Shown here: positions 1 through 7,540 of the stretch, in pieces
Layout: each line of letters starts with the position of its first letter
Numbering within the stretch: the first letter of the stretch is position 1
From: Gemmatimonadaceae bacterium
Lineage (GTDB): Bacteria > Gemmatimonadota > Gemmatimonadetes > Gemmatimonadales > Gemmatimonadaceae
Length of the DNA stretch: 64,000 nt
Reading direction: 5' to 3'
Assembly: GCA_035533015.1 (NCBI GenBank)
Contig: DATLUQ010000018.1
Location: 1 to 64,000 of the forward strand
The notes under the pieces: generated by a model
What the model was told of the DNA's origin: nothing
The model's database searches: none
The model's input: the letters and a program-made list of their open reading frames with translations, nothing else
Made by a program: the position numbers and the translations under genes

Positions 1-83
1 TCGTCGGGGCGCACGTCGCTGAGCGCGCCCCCCAGGTTGCCGATGGGGGTGCGAACGCCGTCGACCAGAAACGCGTCGGTCAT
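1..83 (-). CDS. paaJ: 3-oxoadipyl-CoA / acetyl-CoA thiolase, N-terminal fragment (window edge)
   Basis: Only the first 27 codons are inside the window. They read MTDAFLVDGVRTPIGNLGG and then LSDVRPD, the classic N-terminus of degradative thiolases, with the VDGxRTPIG segment and VRxDD-type ending typical of 3-oxoadipyl-CoA thiolase (PaaJ/PcaF). PaaJ cleaves 3-oxoadipyl-CoA to succinyl-CoA and acetyl-CoA, and the intermediate 3-oxo-5,6-dehydrosuberyl-CoA to a C6 acyl-CoA. The ATG overlaps the TGA of the upstream thioesterase gene in an ATGA junction, so the two are probably translationally coupled. The active-site cysteines lie beyond the edge and cannot be checked, so a general acetyl-CoA acetyltransferase is the alternative. 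Confidence 0.85.
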   Translation of the reverse strand, partial: MTDAFLVDGVRTPIGNLGGALSDVRPD

Positions 84-532
84 GCGGAAGTGTCCGGGGA
101 AAAGTGATCCTGCCGCGTGCGGTAGACCGTGCCGCGGAAGATGGCCACCGTGATGCCGGCCTCGTTACGCACCGTCACCAGGTAGAATGCGATGCGATTC
201 GCGGCACTCAGTTCCTCCGCCGCCGCGGTGAGCACGTTGCCGGGGTGAGCCGCCACCGGGTAGCCGATGCTGTTCTCGATGCTCACCGTCACGCGACCGT
301 TCGTGTTGGAAGCGAAGGCGAGCGCGCTGTCGGCCAGCGAGTATACGATGCCCCCATGGGCGAGGCCGAACCCGTTGACCATCTCGTCGCGCACCATCAT
401 GCGCACCGTGCACCGGCCGGGGGCGAGTGCCACCAACTCCACTCCCAACCACCGGCTGAACGCGTCGCGCTCCAGCATGCCATGGACCACCGACTCGGCG
501 AGCGCCTGCCCGCCCGGCGCCGGCGCCGTCAC
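80..532 (-). CDS. paaI: Hydroxyphenylacetyl-CoA thioesterase PaaI
   Basis: This 150-residue hotdog-fold thioesterase carries the signature HGGIVYSLADSALAFASN at about residues 59-77, where the Asp is the catalytic residue of the PaaI family. PaaI is a housekeeping thioesterase of the phenylacetate pathway: it hydrolyses dead-end ring-hydroxylated phenylacetyl-CoA esters and releases trapped CoA. The GTG start overlaps the paaH stop as GTGA, and the stop overlaps the next thiolase gene as ATGA. Length and position within paaGHIJ agree with the family. Confidence 0.93.
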   Translation of the reverse strand: MTAPAPGGQALAESVVHGMLERDAFSRWLGVELVALAPGRCTVRMMVRDEMVNGFGLAHGGIVYSLADSALAFASNTNGRVTVSIENSIGYPVAAHPGNVLTAAAEELSAANRIAFYLVTVRNEAGITVAIFRGTVYRTRQDHFSPDTSA

Positions 533-1719
533 GCGAGGATCCTCCGCGCTTCCTTGGCCAACCGGCGCAGTTGCGGACTCGGCCGGTAACGATCCTCGCC
601 GTACTCCTCCTGGAGCGCCGTGATGCGCTGCAGCACCGCGCGTACGCCCAGCTCGTCGCCCCAGGCGAGTAGGCCCCGCGGATAGTTCACGCCCTTGGTC
701 ATGGCGAGTTCGATGTCCGCCGCGTCGGCCACGCGCATGTGCAGCGCGTCCACGGCTTCGTTGATCAGCATGGCGACGATGCGATCCACCACCCGCTTGC
801 CCAGTCCGTGGTCCCGCATCGGCGAAGGCGTTCGCGCGCCCTCACGATAGTCGTAGTACCCGCGATGCGCCTTGCGGCCCAGCAGCCCCGCCTCGACCAG
901 GCGTCGCTGGGTGAGCGCCGGCCGGTAGCGCGGATCGTAGTACATCGCCTCGAATACGGAGCAGGTCACGGCGTAGTTCACGTCGTTGCCGATGAAGTCC
1001 ATCAGCTCGAACGGCCCCATCTTGAAGCCGCCGATGTCGCGCATCGCCCAATCGATCGTGGCGTAGTCCGCGATCCCCTCCTCCGCGATCCGCAGCGCTT
1101 CGCCATAGAATGGACGGGCGATGCGATTGACGATGAACCCCGGCGTGTCCGACGCGACGACCGTGGTCTTGCCCCAGCCGTCCACGAACGCGCGGGCCGC
1201 GCTCACCACGCCGGCGTCGGTCGTGATCGCGCCCACGATCTCGACCAGCGGCATGACCGGCGCGGGATTGAAGAAGTGGATGCCCACGACGCGGCCCGGA
1301 TGCTTGCACGCCGCGCCGATGGCGGCCACGGACAGCGACGACGTGTTGGTGGCGAGCACGGCGTCCGCCGGGAGAACGCGATCGAGCGCCGTGAACACCG
1401 CCTTCTTGAGGGTGAGTTCCTCGAGGACGGCCTCGATCACCAGCCCGCACCCGGCGAACGACGCCCACTGGGTTTCGCCAACGCCGGCCACGTAGGTGAT
1501 GCGGCCCTTGGCGTCCCTGGCGTCCGCGGCGGTGAGCTTCCCCTTCTCGACCTGGCGGTCGAGCGCCTGGCCAATGCTCGCCTTCGCCCGATCGAGGGAC
1601 GCGGCGTCGGCGTCGGAGAGCATCACACGGTGGCCGTGCACCGCCGCTACCTGCGCGATTCCCGATCCCATGGAGCCGGCGCCGACCACGCCGACCATGG
1701 TATCCGCGGCGAGAGGCAT
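529..1719 (-). CDS. paaH: 3-hydroxyacyl-CoA dehydrogenase PaaH
   Basis: This 396-residue NAD-dependent 3-hydroxyacyl-CoA dehydrogenase has the Rossmann motif VGVVGAGSMGSGIAQ at residues 9-23. The NTSSLSV segment and the catalytic region GIHFFNPAPVMPLVEIV follow, with the C-terminal dimerisation domain after about residue 190. In the phenylacetate pathway it oxidises 3-hydroxyadipyl-CoA to 3-oxoadipyl-CoA. I chose the ATG at 1719 because it forms an ATGA overlap with the enoyl-CoA isomerase gene and leaves a short leader before the nucleotide-binding strand. The same frame stays open far upstream, but that part runs antisense through paaG and is not protein-like. The downstream junction with paaI is GTGA. 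Confidence 0.92.
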   Translation of the reverse strand: MPLAADTMVGVVGAGSMGSGIAQVAAVHGHRVMLSDADAASLDRAKASIGQALDRQVEKGKLTAADARDAKGRITYVAGVGETQWASFAGCGLVIEAVLEELTLKKAVFTALDRVLPADAVLATNTSSLSVAAIGAACKHPGRVVGIHFFNPAPVMPLVEIVGAITTDAGVVSAARAFVDGWGKTTVVASDTPGFIVNRIARPFYGEALRIAEEGIADYATIDWAMRDIGGFKMGPFELMDFIGNDVNYAVTCSVFEAMYYDPRYRPALTQRRLVEAGLLGRKAHRGYYDYREGARTPSPMRDHGLGKRVVDRIVAMLINEAVDALHMRVADAADIELAMTKGVNYPRGLLAWGDELGVRAVLQRITALQEEYGEDRYRPSPQLRRLAKEARRILA

Positions 1720-2513
1720 CACTGCCCCTTGAATTGGGGTTTGCGCTTTTCCAGAAAGGCGCGCACGCCTTCCTGGTAGTCCTTCGTCTTGCCGGCTTCG
1801 CGCTGCAGCTCCTCCTCGAACTCGAGTTGCGCGTCGAGGTCGCTGCTCAGCGAGCGATTGAGCGCGCGCTTGGTGAGGCCGAACCCGCGCGTCGCCTGTG
1901 AGGCAAGCGACCGCGCGAGGGAGTGCGCGGTCTCTTCGAGCACGGAATGCGGGACCACGTCGTGCACGATACCGAGCTCCTTGGCCCTGGCCGCCGTGAT
2001 CCGTTCGCCGAGCATCATCATCGCCGTGGCGCGGTGCAGGCCCACCAGGCGCGGCAAGAAGAACGTCCCGCCGGTATCTGGGATGAGGCCGATCTTGGCG
2101 AAACTCTGGATGAACGTGGCGTCCTCGGCGGCGATCAGAATGTCGCAGGCCAGCGCGAGGTTGGCGCCGGCGCCGGCAGCCACGCCATTCACGGCGCAGA
2201 TCACCGGTTTCTCGATGCCGCGGATGAGACGGACGATCGGGTTGTAGCCGTCGTGTACGATGTCGCCGAGGTCGGGCAGCGGGCCGGTGGCGGGCACCGC
2301 CTCGCTGAGATCCTGGCCGGCGCAGAAGGCTCTGCCATTGCCCGTGAGCAATACAGCCCGCACGGCGGGATCCTTGGCCACCGCGCCCAGCGTGAGTTGC
2401 AGCTCCAACGCCATGGCCCGGTTGACCGCGTTCAGCACGTCGGGGCGATCGAGCGTGATCGTGGCCACCCCTTCGGTGAGCGCGCAGGTGATGTACTGGT
2501 AGGCCATCCGCAT
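1719..2513 (-). CDS. paaG: 2-(1,2-epoxy-1,2-dihydrophenyl)acetyl-CoA isomerase PaaG
   Basis: This 264-residue crotonase-fold protein contains the oxyanion-hole strands FCAGQDLSE and VAAGAGANLALACD, and the family C-terminus ending in EKRKPQFKG, typical of PaaG. PaaG converts the aromatic-ring epoxide of phenylacetyl-CoA to the oxepin and also shifts double bonds later in the pathway. The ATG at 2513 has an ACGAGG ribosome-binding site directly upstream. A second in-frame ATG lies two codons in. It is the first gene of the paaGHIJ block and is read divergently from the fused E1 gene. A TATCTT box about 34 bases upstream could be its -10 element. The neighbouring genes make PaaG more likely than a generic enoyl-CoA hydratase. 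Confidence 0.9.
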   Translation of the reverse strand: MRMAYQYITCALTEGVATITLDRPDVLNAVNRAMALELQLTLGAVAKDPAVRAVLLTGNGRAFCAGQDLSEAVPATGPLPDLGDIVHDGYNPIVRLIRGIEKPVICAVNGVAAGAGANLALACDILIAAEDATFIQSFAKIGLIPDTGGTFFLPRLVGLHRATAMMMLGERITAARAKELGIVHDVVPHSVLEETAHSLARSLASQATRGFGLTKRALNRSLSSDLDAQLEFEEELQREAGKTKDYQEGVRAFLEKRKPQFKGQ

Positions 2514-2546
2514 CCTCGTGACTGTGGGGGTCCGTCAGCGCCGCTA

Positions 2547-2552
2547 AAGATA
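2547..2552 (-). promoter_or_regulatory. Possible -10 element for paaG
   Basis: TATCTT on the minus strand lies in the 167-bp divergent gap between paaG and the E1 gene, with the paaG start 34 bases downstream. I see no good -35 match at 16-18 bases, so this is only a suggestion. The same TATCTT hexamer recurs before two other genes in the window. The rest of the gap shows nothing else I recognise. Confidence 0.3.
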
Positions 2553-2680
2553 CCCGATCCCGACGGGATTGCGCACCCGGCTCTCCCCTTCCGGGCGCCG
2601 AATGGTCAGATTTGGCGGGAGAAGACGCCGGCGCGTTGCGCCCGTCCGGATCAGCGTGACTCGTCAACGCTCGAGGATCG

Positions 2681-4834
2681 ATGCCCACGAAGTCGTCGTC
2701 CAATTCCGCTGCCCGCTCCCGCCCCGGTTCCGGCGCTGCCACGGCCGCCGATGCGGCGTTCGACTGGCACAAGATCGCGTATGACACCCTCGTGTCGCGC
2801 GCGCTGGACGACGTCGAGGAGACGACGAACAAACATCGCTCGTCGGTGCCCAAGGATCATCTGGTGCTCTACCAGTTTTCGGCGCGCGGACACGACATGG
2901 CGCAGGCCATCCTCGGGTCGCTGCTCACCGGCCGGCGCGACGCGGCGGGGGCATACTACCGGTCGCGGCCGCTGCTGCTTTCGCTCGGCCTCAGCATCGA
3001 GGACGCGCTGGCCAGTCCGCTCGGCCGTTCGGGCGGATTCAGCGATGGCCGCGACATCGGCGTGGTGTGCAACCTGCCCAAGCGCGACGGGGCGATCGTG
3101 CTGCCGATGTCTGGCGACGTGGGCTCCCAGTACACGCCGTCGGCGGGTTGGGCCCAGGCCATCACGTACTACCGTGACACGCTCGAGGACAAGACGTACG
3201 CGGGGTGCATGAGCGTGGCGCTGGGCGGCGAAGGGTCGGTGGCCACCAACGGGTTCTGGTCGGCGCTCACCATGGCCACGACGCTCAAGCTGCCGATGCT
3301 CTTCTATATAGAAGACAACGGGCTGGGCATCTCGGTGCGCGGAGAGTTGCAGACGCCCGCCGGCGACATTGCGCGGAACCTGGCAGGGTTCAGCAATCTG
3401 CTCACCCGCGACGGCGATGGCACCGATCCTGAGCAGGCATCGCGGTTGCTGCGAGAAGTCGTGGACCACGTGCGCGCGGGCAATGGTCCGGCGCTCATCC
3501 GACTTACCGTGCCGCGGCTGTGCAGTCACTCGGGACCCGACAATCAGAAGGGGTACCGGAGCGACGCCGAGATCGCCGAAGACGAGAAGCGCGATCCGCT
3601 CCCGAAACTGCGCCGTTACCTCGTACCGGCATTCATGTCGGAGAAGGAGTGGGCATCGCTGGAAGCCAGGGTGGCGCGCGATGTGGACGCGGCACTCACG
3701 GCGGCGCGGGCGCGCCCGGCACCCGAAGCGGCGACGGTCAAGCGGTTCATCTATGCAGAGCCGCGCGCCGAGGGCGACGCCGAGACGATTGGCGGGTTGT
3801 CCGACGTGGAACTCTCGGCGCTGGGGGGCAGCGAGACTCCCGCTGAGGACGGTGAAATGATGCGGCTCGCCGAGGCCGTGCGCCGCACGTTGAAGGTCGA
3901 ACTGGCGCGCAATCCCAAGGTCCTCGTGTTCGGAGAGGACGTGGGGGTCAAGGGGGGCGTCCATCTCGTAACCGAGGGTCTGCAGAAGGCATTCGGCGCC
4001 GACCGGGTGTTCGACACGAGTCTGTCGGAAGAGGGGATCATCGGCCGCGCCGTGGGCATGGCGATCGCGGGACTGATGCCGGTGGCCGAGATCCAATTTC
4101 GCAAATACGCCGATCCGGCCACCGAGCAGCTCAACAACTGCGGCACCTTGCGGTGGCGCACGGCCAACCAGTTCGCGGCGCCGATCGTGGTGCGCATGCC
4201 CGGCGGATTCGGCAAGGACGTGGGCGATCCGTGGCACAGTCTGAGCGACGAGGTGCGGTTCGCGCACGCCATCGGGTGGCAGCTGGCCATGCCATCGAAC
4301 TCGGCCGACGCGGTGGGGCTGTTGCGCTCGGCCATGCGGGGGCGAAACCCGAGTATTTTCTTCGAGCATCGGTCGTTGCTCATGACGAGCGATGGCAGTG
4401 CGCACTATCCGGGCGACGACTACGTGATCCCGTTCGGGCAGGCGAAGCGGGTGCGCGAGGGGGACCGGATCACGGTCGTGAGCTGGGGCGCGATGGTGTT
4501 GCGGTGCATCGAGGCCGTGGACCGGTTGGGTGCCGGAGCCGGTGTCGATCTATACGACTTGCGGACTGTGGCGCCGTGGGACCGCGCCGCCATATTGGAA
4601 TCCGTGACACGGACCGGACGGTGTCTGATCGTGCACGAAGACACGATCACGGCGGGGTTCGGCGCCGAGATCGCGGCGACGGTGGCGCGTGAGGCGTTCT
4701 GGTATCTGGATGCGCCGGTGGACCGGCTGGCCGTCGAGGACGTGCCGATGCCGTATCATCCGGTGCTGCTGAACGCGGTGCTACCCAGCGTCGATGGGAT
4801 CGCAGCGCGGATCGAGGGAGTGCTGGCCATCTAG
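2681..4834 (+). CDS. Fused alpha/beta E1 component of a 2-oxoacid (branched-chain type) dehydrogenase
   Basis: The 717-residue protein joins an E1 alpha subunit (about residues 25-345, with the HSGPDNQKGYRSDAEI phosphorylation-loop segment) to an E1 beta subunit (about 390-717, with FGEDVG, FDTSLSEEGIIGRAVG and PVAEIQF). Such ThDP enzymes decarboxylate branched-chain 2-oxoacids and pass the acyl group to an E2 lipoyl carrier. The ThDP/Mg motif is unusual: GGEGS replaces the normal GDG, and EDN replaces the paired Asn about 30 residues later. A GAGGA ribosome-binding site precedes the ATG. The gene sits on the opposite strand between the two paa blocks. No E2 or E3 gene is in the window, so its substrate is unknown. 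Confidence 0.88.
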   Translation: MPTKSSSNSAARSRPGSGAATAADAAFDWHKIAYDTLVSRALDDVEETTNKHRSSVPKDHLVLYQFSARGHDMAQAILGSLLTGRRDAAGAYYRSRPLLLSLGLSIEDALASPLGRSGGFSDGRDIGVVCNLPKRDGAIVLPMSGDVGSQYTPSAGWAQAITYYRDTLEDKTYAGCMSVALGGEGSVATNGFWSALTMATTLKLPMLFYIEDNGLGISVRGELQTPAGDIARNLAGFSNLLTRDGDGTDPEQASRLLREVVDHVRAGNGPALIRLTVPRLCSHSGPDNQKGYRSDAEIAEDEKRDPLPKLRRYLVPAFMSEKEWASLEARVARDVDAALTAARARPAPEAATVKRFIYAEPRAEGDAETIGGLSDVELSALGGSETPAEDGEMMRLAEAVRRTLKVELARNPKVLVFGEDVGVKGGVHLVTEGLQKAFGADRVFDTSLSEEGIIGRAVGMAIAGLMPVAEIQFRKYADPATEQLNNCGTLRWRTANQFAAPIVVRMPGGFGKDVGDPWHSLSDEVRFAHAIGWQLAMPSNSADAVGLLRSAMRGRNPSIFFEHRSLLMTSDGSAHYPGDDYVIPFGQAKRVREGDRITVVSWGAMVLRCIEAVDRLGAGAGVDLYDLRTVAPWDRAAILESVTRTGRCLIVHEDTITAGFGAEIAATVAREAFWYLDAPVDRLAVEDVPMPYHPVLLNAVLPSVDGIAARIEGVLAI

Positions 4835-4868
4835 TCCGGCCGCGCATCGGTATAGCTGCAACAGCAAC

Positions 4869-5366
4869 TCAGAACGGCTTGAACTCGTCGAACGGCTGCC
4901 GGCACGCGTTGCAGAAATGGATCGCCTTGCAGGCCGTGGAGCCGAACTCGCTCCGGCGCTCGGTGTTCTCCGACCCACAGTACGGACACGCTACCGGTTT
5001 CGGACGCCGTGCGAGCGTGATCAGCCCCCCCTGCTCGGCCGGCGCCGGAGGTGCGATGCCGAACCGGCGGAGCTTCTCCTTCGCCTCGGCCGGAATCCAG
5101 TCACTCGTCCACGCGGGGGCGTACACCGTCTCGAACTCCACCGCGGTGATGCCGTGGCCCGCGAGCGCTCCGCGCATGTCCGCTTCCATGGTGTGCATGG
5201 CGGGACAGCCTGAATAGGTGGGCGTGATGGTGATCTTCACCCCGTCGCGCACGTCCACGTCGCGGATGATCCCGAGCTCGACCACGCTGAGCACCGGCAC
5301 TTCGGGGTCCATCACCGTGCCGATGATGCGCAGGACGTCGTCGCGATCCGGGCGCGCGGCGTTCAC
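4869..5366 (-). CDS. paaD: Phenylacetyl-CoA epoxidase assembly protein PaaD
   Basis: This 165-residue protein has an N-terminal MIP18/DUF59 domain with the TPTYSGCPAMHTME loop. A C-terminal four-cysteine zinc-ribbon-like part follows (CPYC, a later AC, then CNAC) and the family ending FDEFKPF. PaaD is thought to help assemble metal centres of the PaaABC(E) epoxidase. I place the start at the GTG at 5366, which overlaps the paaC stop as GTGA; the frame remains open upstream only as antisense of paaC. Only 34 bp separate its stop from the stop of the convergent E1 gene. Confidence 0.92.
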   Translation of the reverse strand: MNAARPDRDDVLRIIGTVMDPEVPVLSVVELGIIRDVDVRDGVKITITPTYSGCPAMHTMEADMRGALAGHGITAVEFETVYAPAWTSDWIPAEAKEKLRRFGIAPPAPAEQGGLITLARRPKPVACPYCGSENTERRSEFGSTACKAIHFCNACRQPFDEFKPF

Positions 5367-6154
5367 CAGCTGGCACCGGGATGCGAGCGGGCAATGATCT
5401 GCATCTCGGCGAGCATGTGGCCGAGGTGTTCGCTGTGCCGGCCGCGGCGGCCCCCGGTGGCCATCGGCACGTCGCCGGGGAGCGTGAGCGTGGCGCGCTT
5501 CACCACGTCGGCCACGAGGTCGTGCCACCGCGCTTGGATGGCACCGCGGTCCACGGTAATGCCGTTCGCGGCAACGGCGGCGTCCACGGCATCGGACTCG
5601 AACAGCTCGCCCGTGAACCGCCACAGTTCATCGAGTGCACGTTGCGCGCGGTCGTGGCTCTCGACGGTTCCATCACCGAGTCGAAGCATCCACTCGCTGC
5701 TGTGCCGCAGATGGTAGGTGTCTTCCTTGAGCGACTTGGCGGCGAGAGCGGACAGCTGTTGGTGGCCGCACCTGGCGAGTGCGTCCAGGTAGAGCACGCT
5801 GTAGGCATCGAACAGGAACTGCCGCACGATCGTGTGGCCAAAGTCGCCATTCGGCAGCTCGACGAGCAGGGCGTTGCGGAAGTCGCGCTCGTCGCGGAAA
5901 TAGGCCAGCGCGTCCTCGTCGCGTCCCTTCCCTTCCAGCTGGCCGGCCAGCGCGAGCAAGGCGTTGGCCTGTCCGATGAAGTCGAGCGCAATGTTGGAGA
6001 GCGCGATATCCTCTTCGAGGATCGGGCCGTGCCCGCACCATTCGGAGAGCCGGTGGCCGAGCACGAGGCGGTCGTCGGCAATCCGCAGGACGTACTCGAA
6101 TAGCGGATTGGCGACCGGCGTCTCGCGCGGCGCGGCCACGTTCGCCTCGGTCAC
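5363..6154 (-). CDS. paaC: Phenylacetyl-CoA epoxidase structural subunit PaaC
   Basis: The 263-residue protein shows PaaC family segments: LGHRLSEWCGHGPILEEDIALSN near the N-terminus, the RDERDFRN and LVELPNGDFG strands, and HLGHMLAEMQ near the end. PaaC is the non-catalytic ferritin-like partner of PaaA in the multicomponent 1,2-epoxidase that attacks the ring of phenylacetyl-CoA. It starts at a GTG that overlaps the paaB stop (GTGA) and its own stop overlaps the paaD start (GTGA), so paaBCD look translationally coupled. Confidence 0.94.
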   Translation of the reverse strand: MTEANVAAPRETPVANPLFEYVLRIADDRLVLGHRLSEWCGHGPILEEDIALSNIALDFIGQANALLALAGQLEGKGRDEDALAYFRDERDFRNALLVELPNGDFGHTIVRQFLFDAYSVLYLDALARCGHQQLSALAAKSLKEDTYHLRHSSEWMLRLGDGTVESHDRAQRALDELWRFTGELFESDAVDAAVAANGITVDRGAIQARWHDLVADVVKRATLTLPGDVPMATGGRRGRHSEHLGHMLAEMQIIARSHPGASW

Positions 6155-6462
6155 AACCCGCGCACTCCGCGCGGCACCTTGTAGAACTGCGGGTGCCGGT
6201 ACGCCTTGTCGTTGCCCGGATCGAAGAACGGACCCGCGTCGCCGGGCGTGGAGGCCACGATGGCATCCGAGGGGACCACCCAGAGACTTATCGCCTCACC
6301 GCGGCGCGCGTACACGTCGCGCCCGTTCTGCAGCGCCTGCTCGGCATCGGCCGCGTGCACGCTGCCCGCGTGTTCGTGGGGCGCCCCCTGCTTGCTCTGG
6401 GTGAACACCTCCCAGAGGGGCAACTGGGTGTCGTTGGTTCCGGGCTTGGATTCGTTGGCCAT
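6151..6462 (-). CDS. paaB: Phenylacetyl-CoA epoxidase subunit PaaB
   Basis: The 103-residue protein matches PaaB in length and motifs: WEVFTQSKQGAPHEHAGSVHA at residues 17-37, then ALQNGRDVYARRGE and a C-terminus of the YRHPQFYKVP type. PaaB bridges PaaAC dimers in the epoxidase complex. It lies 19 bp downstream of paaA and overlaps paaC by four bases. I see nothing unusual in it. Confidence 0.95.
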   Translation of the reverse strand: MANESKPGTNDTQLPLWEVFTQSKQGAPHEHAGSVHAADAEQALQNGRDVYARRGEAISLWVVPSDAIVASTPGDAGPFFDPGNDKAYRHPQFYKVPRGVRGL

Positions 6463-6481
6463 GGGAGCGGGGGCGACGCGG

Positions 6482-7453
6482 TTACGCGGCTTCGGTGGCG
6501 GCGGAAGCGCGGTGCTTGGCGGCGTAGGCGGCGGCGGCTTCGCGCACCCAGCGGCCGTTCTCGTGCGCCGAGCGGCGCGCTTCGAGCCGCTCGCGATTGC
6601 ACGGGCCGTTGCCCTTGATCACCTCGTAGAACTCGGCCCAGTCGATCTCGCCGATCTCCCAGTCCTTGGTCGCCTCGTTGTACCTGAGATCGGGATCGGG
6701 GAGCGTGAGGTCGACGGCCTGCGCCTGCGGCACGGTGAGGTTCACGAAGCGCTGGCGGAGTTCGTCGTTGGTCTTGTGCTTGACCTTCCAGCGCAGCAGC
6801 TCGGCCGAGTTGGGCGAGTTCTTGTCGCTGGGGCCGAACATCATGAGCGAGGGCCACCACCAGCGGTTCACGGAATCCTGCACCATCGCCTTCTGTGCCG
6901 GCGTGCCGTTGGCGAGCGTGGCGACGATCTCGTAGCCCTGCCGTTTGTGGAAGTTCTCTTCCTTGCAGATACGGATCATCGCTCGGGCGTACGGCCCGTA
7001 CGACGCCTTGGCGAGGATCGTCTGATTGACGATGGCGGCGCCGTCCACCAGCCAGCCGATCACGCCCATGTCGGCCCAGCTGAGCGTGGGATAGTTGAAG
7101 ATGCTGGAATACTTGGCGCGGCCGTCGAGCAACTGGTCCAGCAGTTCGGCGCGGTCAACGCCCAGCGTTTCGGTGCCGCAGTAGATGTACAGCCCGTGGC
7201 CGGCCTCGTCCTGCACCTTGGCGATGAGCGACATCTTGCGGCGCAGACTCGGGGCGCGGGTGATCCAGTTGCCTTCGGGGAGCATGCCCACCACTTCGGA
7301 GTGGGCGTGCTGCGACATCATGCGCGTGAGCTGCTTGCGGTAGCGCTCCGGCATCCAGTCTTTGGGCTCGATGGACTCGCCGGCGTCGATACGCGCCTGG
7401 AAGTGAGCGAGCTTGGCCGGATCTTCGGCGGTGGCCTGCGGCTTCTGTTCCAT
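6482..7453 (-). CDS. paaA: Phenylacetyl-CoA 1,2-epoxidase catalytic subunit PaaA
   Basis: The 323-residue di-iron oxygenase subunit has the expected carboxylate-histidine ligand motifs: [13 protein letters not shown] near residue 51, KVQDEAGHG (ExxH) at 79-87, and [10 protein letters not shown] (ExxH) near 170. PaaA inserts one oxygen atom into the phenylacetyl-CoA ring. The ATG has a GGAG ribosome-binding site seven bases upstream and is the first gene of paaABCD. A promoter on the minus strand (7484-7512) fits it well. The reductase gene paaE, often next in this operon, is absent here; paaD is followed by a convergent gene. Confidence 0.96.
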   Translation of the reverse strand: MEQKPQATAEDPAKLAHFQARIDAGESIEPKDWMPERYRKQLTRMMSQHAHSEVVGMLPEGNWITRAPSLRRKMSLIAKVQDEAGHGLYIYCGTETLGVDRAELLDQLLDGRAKYSSIFNYPTLSWADMGVIGWLVDGAAIVNQTILAKASYGPYARAMIRICKEENFHKRQGYEIVATLANGTPAQKAMVQDSVNRWWWPSLMMFGPSDKNSPNSAELLRWKVKHKTNDELRQRFVNLTVPQAQAVDLTLPDPDLRYNEATKDWEIGEIDWAEFYEVIKGNGPCNRERLEARRSAHENGRWVREAAAAYAAKHRASAATEAA

Positions 7454-7483
7454 GCGCTGCTCCGGTTCGCGGGCTGGACGTCA

Positions 7484-7512
7484 AATCTATGGGGCAGCTT
7501 GACATTGGACAA
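7484..7512 (-). promoter_or_regulatory. Predicted sigma-70 type promoter of paaABCD
   Basis: On the minus strand, TTGTCC (7512-7507) is followed after exactly 17 bases by TAGATT (7489-7484). This would start transcription about 25-30 bases before the paaA ATG, leaving room for the GGAG ribosome-binding site. The -35 box overlaps the -35 box of the opposite promoter within the palindromic stretch ATTGGACAAT. The imperfect palindrome around 7499-7512 could also bind a repressor, but this is inference. Confidence 0.6.
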
Positions 7513-7532
7513 TCTGAAGGAAAGGCTATCTT
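7505..7532 (+). promoter_or_regulatory. Predicted promoter of the crotonase gene, possibly leaderless
   Basis: TTGGAC (7505-7510), a 16-base spacer, and TATCTT (7527-7532) form a plausible promoter. The ATG of the crotonase begins eight bases after the -10 box, so the transcript may start at or next to the start codon. A GAAGGAAAGG stretch (7516-7525) resembles a ribosome-binding site for the alternative GTG at 7535, but would be upstream of the predicted transcript start. Confidence 0.5.
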
Positions 7533-7540
7533 CCGTGCCC

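Noticed and set aside
7499-7512. A PaaX operator
   Set aside because: The palindrome does not resemble the TGATTC-type PaaX site; it is reported only as a possible unknown operator.
6206-7534. In-frame extension upstream of the crotonase gene running antisense through paaA and paaB
   Set aside because: The extension has no protein character and paaA/paaB are unmistakable on the other strand.
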